Assembly: GCA_900541355.1 (NCBI GenBank)
Contig: UQJU01000006.1
Location: 1-58,674 of the forward strand
DNA: 58,674 bases
Direction: 5' to 3'
Origin: Candidatus Avelusimicrobium fimicolum
GTDB lineage: Bacteria; Elusimicrobiota; Elusimicrobia; Elusimicrobiales; Elusimicrobiaceae
A program made the translations under genes and the position numbers. Below are positions 1 through 8,006 of this stretch, in pieces; the first letter of the stretch is position 1, and each line of letters starts with the position of its first letter. The notes below the pieces were generated by a model that made no database searches, was not told where the DNA came from, and was given only the letters and a program-made list of their open reading frames with translations.

Positions 1-169
1 CTGCTCTTGTAACACCTCTGGAGGAACCGGCGTTAGACGGCTTTACAAATACCGGATATGGGATCTCTTTTTCGATTTTCGCGATAACCGCATCCATATC
101 CTTTAATTCCGCCGCCGTTATACCGCCCGCCAAACACACCGCCCATAAAGCCAAAAGGAGTTTTTTCAT
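1..169 (-). CDS. Signal peptide joined to D-Ala-D-Ala ligase-like ATP-grasp piece (partial)
   Basis: The frame starts at an ATG with a good GGAG ribosome site six bases upstream and runs off the left edge after 56 codons. Residues 1-19 look like a signal peptide (MKKLLLALWAVCLAGGITA). Residues 22-56 then match the start of the D-alanine-D-alanine ligase ATP-grasp domain, with the family signature YPVFVKPSNAGSSRGV. A normal Ddl has about 130 residues before this signature. Here they are missing, because the preceding stop codon and queC lie directly upstream. Ddl is cytosolic, so a signal peptide in front of it makes no obvious sense. It may be a truncated ligase remnant fused to a secretion leader, or an assembly join. 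The identity of the ATP-grasp piece is secure; the function of the whole is not known. Confidence 0.6.
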   Translation of the reverse strand, partial: MKKLLLALWAVCLAGGITAAELKDMDAVIAKIEKEIPYPVFVKPSNAGSSRGVTRA

Positions 170-180
170 TTTTATCTCCG

Positions 181-1959
181 TTAATCAAGCGACGTATCGT
201 GCACGCCCGCTTCGGCAAAACCTTTGGCGCGCAATTTGCAGGAATCACAATGTCCGCACGGCTTTTTGCCGCCCGCATAGCAACTCCAAGTGAGTTCAAA
301 CGGAACTTTCAACTTGGCGGCCAGGCGCACAATATCGGTCTTGGACATCCGCATCAGAGGTGCCAATACTTCAATGCCTTCCGTTACACCCATTTTGGTA
401 CCGCGGTTAAGCGCGTCCGCCGCCGCTTTAAAGAATGCAGGGGTGCAATCGGGATAACCCGAAAAATCTATTGCGTTGGGGCCTGCAATAATCGTATCGG
501 CGTGAATTGCATCCAATAAAGAGCCGGCAATAGAAAGGAACATCAAATTCCGCCCCGGCACATAGGTAGAAGGAATTCCCTCTTTCGGAATATCCTCTAA
601 TGCCACATCCGGCAGAGCCTGACTTTTATCCACTAAGGAACAGCAGGACAGCCACGGCAAATTAAGCGTAATCATATGGTGTTTAATGCCCAGATTGCGC
701 GCAATCATTTGTGCGGCCAACACCTCGCGGTCGTGGCGCTGTCCGTAAGAAACGGTAAGCGCTTCGCACTCGTAACCGTGCGCCAAGGCCCAATACAGGC
801 AGGTAGTGGAATCTAATCCACCCGAAAAAAGCACAATGGCTTTCTTTTTTGCCTTGCCGCCAAACACGGCCGCCTTGCCCGAAAAAGTAACCTCGGCAGA
901 CGGCACCGCCCGTTGCGGAGCAACCGGCTGCACCTCTGCGGGCACCTTAGTAGCAGGCTGTTGGGCCGGAGTTTGGCCGGACCTTCCAGAAGAAGCGGTG
1001 GCCCGGGCCGGAGTCTTTTTTAAAGCGGCGTCCAATAAATCCTCCGCCGGAGCAGGCGCGTTATCCACCTTACTTTCGCCAAAACTATTGGCAATTTCTT
1101 GTTCCAATTCTCTCTTTTCTTCTTTTACTGTATTTAAAATCCCACTAAAAAAACTTTTAAGGCCGCTCTTGGTGTTCTCCGCCGGTTTCGGAGTAGCCAC
1201 TGTTTCCGGTGTTGCCGAAACAGGCTTTTGCGCAGGAACATCAGCGGGTTGTTCAGCGGGTTTGGTAACCAACCAAGCCTCCGGCGCCTGCGTGCCGTAC
1301 GGGTAGCAGACCGCATAGCCTTGGTCAGAAAAAGACACCTGCGGCACAACCTTTAAATCATCCACTTTAAACGCAATTTTGGCATCTTTTTCGGCATTTT
1401 TAGGTCCCTGTTTCAAAAACTCTACACAGCGCATTGTGTTATTAAATTCCACAATAGCGTCCTCGGGGTTGCCGATACCTTGCACGCAGTCTTTCAAGGC
1501 AGACACGCAGAAACCGTCTTCTACCGAATCCGCCGTACCATACAAAGAGGCCGGCACCAGCAAAACATCCTTATCCATATTAGCAAGGACATCAGCCAAC
1601 GTATAAAAATTGCAAAAACCGCCGACCAATACGGTACTGGCGTTTTTGGCGGCGAACAGTGCTTTCATCCCTTCGTTGCTCAGCACCAAAGCAGGCGTAC
1701 GGCCCGACGCACGAGACGCCGCATAAGGAGAATCGTCCTCGTGCGAAACGGACAATTTTTGTTCGCTATACACCTCAAAATCAGCGTGACGGCTTGTAAA
1801 AGCGGTTACGTCCTCCGCCTTATCAAACCCCAAAACAGTTTTCTTGCCGCGTGCCAACAACGCACACAGCGTGGTGGACGTACGCAATACATCCACGACG
1901 ACGGCTACATCCGTCCATTGTTCACATTCTCCTGCGGTTTTAGCTATCAGAACGCTCAT
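181..1959 (-). CDS. queC: ComB-like domain fused to QueC (7-cyano-7-deazaguanine synthase)
   Basis: 592 residues in three parts. Residues 1-225 resemble 2-phosphosulfolactate phosphatase (ComB): VVVDVLRTSTT at 20-30, LVGGFCN near 111-117, and an acidic VEDGFC motif near 146-151. Residues 230-365 are a Pro/Ala-rich linker with a short charged helix (about 265-292). Residues 370-592 are QueC: the PP-loop SGGLDS at 379-384 for ATP, SGYPDC, and a C-terminal zinc cluster CX8CX2CX2C. QueC makes preQ0 from CDG for queuosine or DNA modification. ComB normally acts in coenzyme M or sulfolactate chemistry, so the fusion is unexpected. The ATG overlaps the upstream lipoprotein gene by 20 bases, so translation is probably coupled. 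QueC function is confident; the role of the first domain is unknown. No queD, queE or queF is in the window. Confidence 0.9.
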   Translation of the reverse strand: MSVLIAKTAGECEQWTDVAVVVDVLRTSTTLCALLARGKKTVLGFDKAEDVTAFTSRHADFEVYSEQKLSVSHEDDSPYAASRASGRTPALVLSNEGMKALFAAKNASTVLVGGFCNFYTLADVLANMDKDVLLVPASLYGTADSVEDGFCVSALKDCVQGIGNPEDAIVEFNNTMRCVEFLKQGPKNAEKDAKIAFKVDDLKVVPQVSFSDQGYAVCYPYGTQAPEAWLVTKPAEQPADVPAQKPVSATPETVATPKPAENTKSGLKSFFSGILNTVKEEKRELEQEIANSFGESKVDNAPAPAEDLLDAALKKTPARATASSGRSGQTPAQQPATKVPAEVQPVAPQRAVPSAEVTFSGKAAVFGGKAKKKAIVLFSGGLDSTTCLYWALAHGYECEALTVSYGQRHDREVLAAQMIARNLGIKHHMITLNLPWLSCCSLVDKSQALPDVALEDIPKEGIPSTYVPGRNLMFLSIAGSLLDAIHADTIIAGPNAIDFSGYPDCTPAFFKAAADALNRGTKMGVTEGIEVLAPLMRMSKTDIVRLAAKLKVPFELTWSCYAGGKKPCGHCDSCKLRAKGFAEAGVHDTSLD

Positions 1960-2374
1960 TTAATATCCCCAATACTTTAAAATCTTCAATCGCTTTTTCG
2001 TCTTCTTCGCTCAAATTATCCACATATTTAATGGCATAGATAATCAGCGTTACGCGCGGGTTGGACGCACCGTCCTCCGCGCTGTTGTACTGGCCGATAA
2101 GCATTGCATCGGCCCCCTTGGAGGCTACAAACTTGCGGCCCTTTTCCACGCCCATTTTTAAATTATCGCGGGTGGGCTGTAAATTTTTAATGCGCAAAAG
2201 CCCCAAATTACCGTACGGGCGGGTAATATCACTCTTACTGCCGATAATTTCCACATTTTTGGCCTTGGTGGGCGGAAAGTCCGGCCCTATTGGAATCCAA
2301 TCCAAATTATTCATTTCCAACGTAGCACATCCGGCGAGTAAAAGACCGGCTGCCACTAACCCCAATTTTTTCAT
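1940..2374 (-). CDS. Small lipoprotein, unknown function
   Basis: About 144 residues. The chosen ATG overlaps the stop of rlmN (ATGA) and follows an AAAAGGAGGG ribosome site, so it is preferred over an in-frame codon 12 codons upstream. Residues 1-16 are a lipoprotein signal (MKKLGLVAAGLLLAGC) with lipobox LAGC, so the protein is probably lipid-anchored in the envelope. The mature part has no motif I recognise, although a GADAMLIGQYNS segment recalls small heavy-metal-binding or DUF4156-type lipoproteins. It sits between rlmN and queC in one tight minus-strand operon. Confidence 0.75.
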   Translation of the reverse strand: MKKLGLVAAGLLLAGCATLEMNNLDWIPIGPDFPPTKAKNVEIIGSKSDITRPYGNLGLLRIKNLQPTRDNLKMGVEKGRKFVASKGADAMLIGQYNSAEDGASNPRVTLIIYAIKYVDNLSEEDEKAIEDFKVLGILNERSDS

Positions 2375-3402
2375 TTTCCCTCCTTTTTCTGGGAAGCCAA
2401 CTGTCCGCACGCGGCTAAAATATCGTTACCCATACTTTTGCGGATAGTTACGCCTATGCCCATTGCTTTTAGGCCGGCGGCAAAATCTTTTACTACACGG
2501 TCTTCTGTCTTTTCGCCGCGGCCCAGGTTGCACGCAATCAAATTAACGTGCAGTAAATAGTTGTCTTTAATGCTGTAAATCCAGTCCGCCAGTTTGCGGA
2601 TATGTTCCGGGCGGCTGTTGACGTTTTCAATAACAGAATATTCCAAAAACACCTGGCGGCCCGTCATAGCAATATATTCTTCCAACGCTTTTTTGATATC
2701 GTCCAAATCAAATTTGCGGTTTACGGGCATAATCTTGCTGCGTTCGGCATTATCGGCATTATGCAGGGAAATAGCCAAGTTGGCCTGCGGCAAGTCCACC
2801 GCCAGTTTATGCAATTTATCTGCAATTCCCGAAGTGGAAACAGAAATATGACGCGCGCCGATATTTAAATAGTCCGGGTTGGAAAGATCCTGCGCCGCCT
2901 TTACTACATTTAAATAGTTGAGCAAAGGTTCCCCCATCCCCATAAAAACTACGCTGGAAATACGCTCACCCAGTTTTTCTTTATGCACATACTGGTACCA
3001 CATCAATACCTGGTCGGTGATTTCCTCTTGCGTTAAATCGCGTTTGAAGCCCATTTTGCCCGTGGAGCAAAAGGAACAGCGCAACGGACACCCCACTTGG
3101 CTGGACACGCACACACTCCAAGTATCCTGCGGTTTTAACAATACGGTTTCAATCTGGTAGCCGTCTTTAAGTGTTAAAAGAGCCTTGGCCACCTTATCCC
3201 GGTCTGAACAGACAATTTTAGATACCTTAAAACTAAGCAAGGGACGGTCCTGTTTCAGTTTTTCCCGCAAATCAGCAGGCAGGCTTGTCGCCTCGTCCCA
3301 AGACGAAATTCCGCGCTTGAAAATGGCATCCTTTACCTGCGCAATACGGAAGTTCGGCAGGCCGGCATCTTTGATGTATTGTTTAACGTATTCAAAATTC
3401 AT
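2371..3402 (-). CDS. rlmN: 23S rRNA A2503 C2-methyltransferase RlmN (radical SAM)
   Basis: 343 residues, normal family length. The radical SAM 4Fe-4S motif CX3CX2C is present as CPLRCSFCSTGKMGF. The glycine-rich VFMGMGEPLLNY segment and the late cysteine used for the methyl-transfer intermediate (AACGQ near the C-terminus) are also present. The enzyme methylates A2503 of 23S rRNA (and A37 of some tRNAs) in the cytosol. It is the first gene of a minus-strand group with the lipoprotein and queC. An AAGGAAAG ribosome site precedes the ATG. Confidence 0.95.
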   Translation of the reverse strand: MNFEYVKQYIKDAGLPNFRIAQVKDAIFKRGISSWDEATSLPADLREKLKQDRPLLSFKVSKIVCSDRDKVAKALLTLKDGYQIETVLLKPQDTWSVCVSSQVGCPLRCSFCSTGKMGFKRDLTQEEITDQVLMWYQYVHKEKLGERISSVVFMGMGEPLLNYLNVVKAAQDLSNPDYLNIGARHISVSTSGIADKLHKLAVDLPQANLAISLHNADNAERSKIMPVNRKFDLDDIKKALEEYIAMTGRQVFLEYSVIENVNSRPEHIRKLADWIYSIKDNYLLHVNLIACNLGRGEKTEDRVVKDFAAGLKAMGIGVTIRKSMGNDILAACGQLASQKKEGK

Positions 3403-3496
3403 TTTTCTTTCCTTATTATGTAGTATATATATTTTAACATTTTCCGCTACCCAATATACAAAGCCACAGAAAGATGAAAAAATGCCTATTTTTTAG

Positions 3497-3502
3497 TATA
3501 AT
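3497..3502 (+). promoter_or_regulatory. -10 box of a nearly leaderless promoter for the phosphohexomutase gene
   Basis: A perfect TATAAT ends nine bases before the ATG, so transcription would start about three bases upstream of the start codon. No ribosome site is visible (CCTGCACG lies between). The -35 region is weak. The start codon is well supported because the family begins only a few residues before the IKFSTAGFRA segment. Confidence 0.55.
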
Positions 3503-3511
3503 ACCTGCACG

Positions 3512-4999
3512 ATGAGTGAAGATATTAAATTTAGCACAGCCGGCTTCCGGGCCGTTACCGCAGACGGGCTGACCGCCCAGTCCGTACAGCGTTTGACTTA
3601 CGGGATTTCCGAACATATTTTGGAACATCCTTTCTATGGATTTGAAGGTACGGGCTACCGCAAGCACTGTGAAGAACAAGGCAAAAAACCCAAAAAGCCC
3701 CTCGTACTCGTGGGGTATGATACCCGTTTTCTGTCTAAACAATTTGCCTATGTAGCCGCCAATGCGCTCGTGCAAAGCGGCATTACAGTAAAAGTGGCCG
3801 AACTCCCCCTGCCTACCCCGGTAGCCGAGTGGGCGGTGCTCAACGAGTGCGCCGTAGGGGCAATTGTTATTACGGGCAGTGAAGCCGAATACTATGTAAA
3901 CGGCGTGAAATGGATTTCGTACTATGGCGGTATTGCCAATAACGAAATTGTACAAGATATTGAAAAGCGTATTCCTTCACCCAACGCACAGATTTTAAAA
4001 GCGTCCTCTACCGAGTTTGGCGTATTGAACGCGGCGGCTATCGTCAGTAAAGATTTCCGCAAAGGCTATATGGCCCGCTTGGAAAAAATGATTGATGTGA
4101 AAGCGCTTAAAAAGGCGAAATTAAAAGTAGCCGTTGACCCGCTTTTTGGTACGTCAAAATATTATTTCCGCGATTTTTTGGAAAAACACGGCGTAACGGT
4201 AGAAGGCATCCACGAAGGGGAAGATGTCCTCTTTGGCGGGCACACACCCAACGCCGGGCCGGTCAGTTTGACGGACCTTAAAAAATTAGTTGTAAGCAAA
4301 AAAATGCACTTGGGTATCGCGTGCAACCCGGACTGCGATAAATTCGGCATTATTGATGCCGAAGGCAACTGGGTGTCCCCCAACGAAATTGCCCCGCTGT
4401 TACTGGAACACCTGGTCCGCAATAAAAATTTAAAAGGCCGCGTGTGCAGAAGCGTCATTACCTCAAACCTGATTGACCAGGTAGCCAAAATAAACGGGCT
4501 AATGCTGCGCGAAACCCCGGTAGGCTTTAAATATATTACCGAGTTAATGATTACCGGGCAGTACATAATGGGTATGGAGGAGTCGGGCGGTATTGCGATT
4601 GCCCACCATATTCCGGACAAAGACGGTCTGGTGGCCTGCCTGTTGGTGGTAGATATGTTAGCCACCGAAGGCAAGACCTTAAAACAACTGAAAAAAGATT
4701 TTTATAAAAAATACAAACAGTTGTTTGACCAAAAAGTCAGTATTCCCAAGGCGGAAACCGAAATTAACCGCATTATGGAGCGCTTGGATATTAAACCGCC
4801 GCTTTCCATTAATAAAACCTCTGTATGGCGTATTGACAATACAGACGGGTTTAAATTTATCTTAAAGGGCGGCAGTTGGCTGGCTATTCGCCCGTCCAGC
4901 ACCGAGCGGTTAATCCGCATGTATGCGGAAGCGCAAGACGCAAAATTGCCGGAGATACTGATTAAAGAAGGCAAAAAAATCATAGACAGCATTGTCTAA
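3512..4999 (+). CDS. Phosphoglucomutase/phosphomannomutase-family protein with altered active site
   Basis: 495 residues, alpha-D-phosphohexomutase fold. The fold is shown by an N-terminal IKFSTAGFRAV, VGYDTR at 68-72, the FGGHTPNAGP sugar-binding loop (241-250), MEESGG and a C-terminal phosphate loop RPSSTER. The catalytic loop, normally TASHNP, reads TGSEAE (121-126): the phospho-serine position is kept but the following His-Asn-Pro is lost. The metal loop, normally DPDADR, reads NPDCDK (272-277), losing the first Asp. The enzyme may be slow, use another substrate, or have a non-mutase role. It lies directly upstream of eno, suggesting a sugar-phosphate link. Family membership is certain; mutase activity is doubtful. 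Confidence 0.8.
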   Translation: MSEDIKFSTAGFRAVTADGLTAQSVQRLTYGISEHILEHPFYGFEGTGYRKHCEEQGKKPKKPLVLVGYDTRFLSKQFAYVAANALVQSGITVKVAELPLPTPVAEWAVLNECAVGAIVITGSEAEYYVNGVKWISYYGGIANNEIVQDIEKRIPSPNAQILKASSTEFGVLNAAAIVSKDFRKGYMARLEKMIDVKALKKAKLKVAVDPLFGTSKYYFRDFLEKHGVTVEGIHEGEDVLFGGHTPNAGPVSLTDLKKLVVSKKMHLGIACNPDCDKFGIIDAEGNWVSPNEIAPLLLEHLVRNKNLKGRVCRSVITSNLIDQVAKINGLMLRETPVGFKYITELMITGQYIMGMEESGGIAIAHHIPDKDGLVACLLVVDMLATEGKTLKQLKKDFYKKYKQLFDQKVSIPKAETEINRIMERLDIKPPLSINKTSVWRIDNTDGFKFILKGGSWLAIRPSSTERLIRMYAEAQDAKLPEILIKEGKKIIDSIV

Positions 5000-5026
5000 T
5001 CCGGCAATTTGCCGGAAGGGGGTTGT

Positions 5027-6301
5027 ATGGTTCGCATTAAAAGAATTACGGCAAGGGAAATTTTGGATTCGCGCGGTTATCCGACGGTAGCCGCCGACGT
5101 CCTGTTAGATGATGGCAACACAGGCACCGCGGCTGTACCTAGCGGAGCCTCCACAGGCTCGCACGAAGCACTTGAACTGCGAGACGGTGGTACCCGCTAC
5201 AATGGCAAGGGTGTGTTAAAGGCGGTTGCCAACGTGGAGAGAATTTCACAGCAGTTGGCTGGGATGAATCCGTTTGACATCCGCCTGGTGGACGAAAGTA
5301 TGCTGGCTTTGGACGGCACGGAAAACAAAACAAATCTGGGTGCCAATGCAATGCTGGCCGTTTCTATGGCAGTATTGCGTGCGGGTTGCCACAGTGCCAA
5401 ATTGCCGCTCTACCAACACCTCCGCAACGTCTATAATTTAGATAATAGCCGCTATATCTTGCCCGCACCTATGCTCAACATCATTAACGGCGGGAAGCAC
5501 GCCGATTCCGGGCTGGATGTACAGGAGTTTATGATTGTACCGACCGCACCCAAAACTTTTGCTGAAGCCCTGCGCGAAGCAAGCGAAACTTATCATTCCT
5601 TAAAAGATTTGCTTAAAAAAGAAGGTATGGTGATTGCCGTAGGGGATGAAGGCGGTTTTGCTCCTAAAATTACAAAACACGAAGATGTACTAAAAACTAT
5701 TTTAGCCGCCGCCAAACAGGCCGGACACCCGGATATTTCGCTTGCTATGGACTGCGCCGCCAGCGAATTTTATCACGAAGGTTCTTACCGTTTTGAAGGG
5801 AAAATGTACTCTGCCCAAGAAATGACCGCACTTTACTCCTCTTGGTGCCAGAAATATCCCCTGGTCTCCATTGAAGACCCCTTGCAAGAAGACGATTGGA
5901 CTGGTTGGAAACACATTACCGCACAACTGGGCAAAAAAATTAACCTGGTAGGTGATGATTTGTTTGTTACCAATATAAACCGGTTGGAAAAAGGCATTGC
6001 AGAAAAAGCCGCCAATTCTATTTTAATCAAGGTCAACCAAATCGGCACCGTATCCGAAACCATTGATGTAATGGAACTGGCCAAAAAGCACGGTTATTCC
6101 CGCATTGTGTCGCACCGCTCCGGCGAAACCGAAGACACCTTCATCGCCGATTTAGCCGTAGCCACTAACGCAGGTGCCATTAAAACGGGCGCGCCGGCGC
6201 GTTCCGAACGGACGGCAAAATACAACCGTCTGCTCCAAATTGAAGCCGAACTGGGCAACAAAGCCGAGTACGCGCAAGATTCTGTATTTAGCCGCAAATG
6301 A
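5027..6301 (+). CDS. eno: Enolase
   Basis: 424 residues from the ATG at 5027, which follows GGAAGGGGG; an upstream in-frame TTG at 5009 is unlikely. Enolase signatures run in order: AREILDSRGYPT, SGASTGSHEALELRD, a GDEGGFAP loop, metal ligands in MDCAASEF and SIEDPL, GDDLFVTN, the lysine in KVNQIGT, and SHRSGETED. It interconverts 2-phosphoglycerate and phosphoenolpyruvate in the cytosol. It starts 27 bases after the phosphohexomutase gene, and its stop overlaps the next start (ATGA), so this is one operon. Confidence 0.97.
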   Translation: MVRIKRITAREILDSRGYPTVAADVLLDDGNTGTAAVPSGASTGSHEALELRDGGTRYNGKGVLKAVANVERISQQLAGMNPFDIRLVDESMLALDGTENKTNLGANAMLAVSMAVLRAGCHSAKLPLYQHLRNVYNLDNSRYILPAPMLNIINGGKHADSGLDVQEFMIVPTAPKTFAEALREASETYHSLKDLLKKEGMVIAVGDEGGFAPKITKHEDVLKTILAAAKQAGHPDISLAMDCAASEFYHEGSYRFEGKMYSAQEMTALYSSWCQKYPLVSIEDPLQEDDWTGWKHITAQLGKKINLVGDDLFVTNINRLEKGIAEKAANSILIKVNQIGTVSETIDVMELAKKHGYSRIVSHRSGETEDTFIADLAVATNAGAIKTGAPARSERTAKYNRLLQIEAELGNKAEYAQDSVFSRK

Positions 6302-6603
6302 ACACGCAAGCCATAACGGATTTTATTATCCAAAACAAAAAACCGCTACTACTGGGGACCGCCCTGGTAGTAGTGGTTATCTTCTTTTTAGGGAGCAGTA
6401 TTTTAAGTTTGGTACATAACAAACTGGAACTGCATAAACTGGCGAAACAAAGCATTCTGCTGGATAAAGAACACGCCGAATTAACCGCCACTATGGAATT
6501 GCTTGAAAAAGAAGATGCCGCTTATTTGGAAAAAATTGCCCGGACCCAATACAATATGGTCGGCCCAAACGAAGTGGAATTTAGATTTCAACCCGATAAA
6601 TAA
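6298..6603 (+). CDS. FtsB/DivIC-like septum formation initiator
   Basis: 101 residues. A short cytoplasmic N-terminus is followed by one membrane segment (about 17-38), then a coiled coil rich in Leu, Lys and Glu (about 40-80). It ends in a short conserved-type tail with ARTQYNMVGPNE, matching the DivIC/FtsB pattern. Such proteins join FtsL and FtsQ to activate septal peptidoglycan synthesis. The position right after eno is common for ftsB in many bacteria, which supports the call. The start overlaps the eno stop by four bases. Confidence 0.8.
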   Translation: MNTQAITDFIIQNKKPLLLGTALVVVVIFFLGSSILSLVHNKLELHKLAKQSILLDKEHAELTATMELLEKEDAAYLEKIARTQYNMVGPNEVEFRFQPDK

Positions 6604-6606
6604 CTT

Positions 6607-7215
6607 ATGAATATTGATGTCATCAATTTAGGCCCTATGGGCAACTGTACATATTTGCTGACCGAAGGGTCAGAGGCCGTTTTGATTGACCCGGCCTGGG
6701 ATATGAACTATTTGGAACATATCTTATCAGAAAAAAAATTAAATTTGCTCGCCGTATTTTTTACGCACGGGCACTTTGACCACATAAAATTTTCCCAAGA
6801 TTTACTGCAAAAGCACCATTTACAAGCCTTTTTGGAAGAAAATGACCTGGTTCTTTCGGGTTTGGAGCCGCAGTTTGTACGCACTTACCGGGGAGAACAA
6901 CACTTACAAATCGGTCCGTTTAAGGTACATATTATCCCCACGCCCGGCCATACGGCGGGTGGGGTGTGCTTGCATATCGGCAACGCGCTTTTTACGGGCG
7001 ACACCCTTTTCCCGGGTGCCTGCGGAAGGGTAGATTTACCGTCTTCTAACCCGCGCCAAATGCGCCAAAGTTTAGTAAAACTTTCCAAACTTCCCGAAGA
7101 TACACAAATTTTTGCGGGACACGCCTACGGCGGAAAATGCAGTTCCACTATTGGCTACGAACGCTTAAAAAACCCTTTTATGCGAAATGCAATACGAGAT
7201 GAGGAGCGGCTGTAA
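6607..7215 (+). CDS. Metallo-beta-lactamase-fold hydrolase (glyoxalase II-like, YcbL type)
   Basis: 202 residues. The metal motif HXHXDH appears as THGHFDHI (near residues 57-64). It is followed by PTPGHTAGG, the bridging aspartate in FTGDTLFPG, and a final FAGHAYGG histidine. The set fits the short glyoxalase II/YcbL branch, which hydrolyses thioesters such as lactoylglutathione analogues. The exact substrate cannot be told from sequence. Its TAA overlaps the lgt ATG by one base (TAATG). Confidence 0.85.
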   Translation: MNIDVINLGPMGNCTYLLTEGSEAVLIDPAWDMNYLEHILSEKKLNLLAVFFTHGHFDHIKFSQDLLQKHHLQAFLEENDLVLSGLEPQFVRTYRGEQHLQIGPFKVHIIPTPGHTAGGVCLHIGNALFTGDTLFPGACGRVDLPSSNPRQMRQSLVKLSKLPEDTQIFAGHAYGGKCSSTIGYERLKNPFMRNAIRDEERL

Positions 7216-8006
7216 TGCACCCGGTATTTTTAAAAATAGGCTCCTTTGAACTGGCAAGTTACGGCCTAATGACAGCGCTGGGATACGCGGCGGCTTCGCT
7301 GTATTTGATTCCGCGCCTGAAAAAAATCGGTTTAGATAAAGACACCTTTTGGAACCTGATTTTTATTGCCTTTATCGGCGCATTGGCCGGAAGCAAACTC
7401 CTCTATATTATTGTTTCTTGGCCGCAGTTAGGGGCAACCTTAGCCGAAAAAATTACCAATATTGTGCGTGATTTCCGCTACGGGTTTGTCTTTTTCGGCG
7501 GGATGATTGCATCTGTCGGCGCGCTTATTTATTATATCAGGAAAAAGAAATTACCTCTTTTAAAAACGGGCGACTTTTTAATCGTGGGCCTTCCGTTGGG
7601 ACACGCCTTGGGGCGCATTGGCTGTTTTTTGGCGGGGTGCTGTTTCGGCAGCCCGACCACTATGCCGTGGGGCGTCCGTTTTACCGACCCGCACTCCTTG
7701 GTAACCCCGGAACTTTTACACGTGCCGCTGCATCCCACGCAACTGTATGAATCTGCCGGAAACCTGATTTTATTCGTATTACTACACTATGCGTCCAAAC
7801 GTCCGCATAAAGACGGAAAAATATTAGCGCAATATATAACATATTACAGCATAATGCGCTTTATCATTGAGTTTTTCCGCGGGGATTACCGCGGCGCCTA
7901 TTGGTTGGGATTATCTCCCTCCCAATGGATTGCCTTGGCGGCTGCGGCGGTCTCGTGCTGGCTTTGGATTCGTTTAAAAAAGGACTCTACTTATGCAGGA
8001 AAATAA
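7215..8006 (+). CDS. lgt: Prolipoprotein diacylglyceryl transferase Lgt
   Basis: 263 residues with about seven membrane segments. The Lgt signature HALGRIGCFLAGCCFG, with the essential Arg and the asparagine/glycine-rich surroundings, is present, followed by HPTQLYES. Lgt moves diacylglycerol from phosphatidylglycerol to the lipobox cysteine of prolipoproteins in the inner membrane. This window encodes several likely substrates, for example at 1940-2374, 37452-38687 and 41788-42267. The start overlaps the upstream stop; the end overlaps the next gene by 14 bases. Confidence 0.95.
   Translation: MHPVFLKIGSFELASYGLMTALGYAAASLYLIPRLKKIGLDKDTFWNLIFIAFIGALAGSKLLYIIVSWPQLGATLAEKITNIVRDFRYGFVFFGGMIASVGALIYYIRKKKLPLLKTGDFLIVGLPLGHALGRIGCFLAGCCFGSPTTMPWGVRFTDPHSLVTPELLHVPLHPTQLYESAGNLILFVLLHYASKRPHKDGKILAQYITYYSIMRFIIEFFRGDYRGAYWLGLSPSQWIALAAAAVSCWLWIRLKKDSTYAGK

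Noticed and set aside
806..1306. Long open frame opposite the queC linker
   Set aside because: It is the complement of a Pro/Ala-rich linker with no ribosome site or motif; a composition effect.
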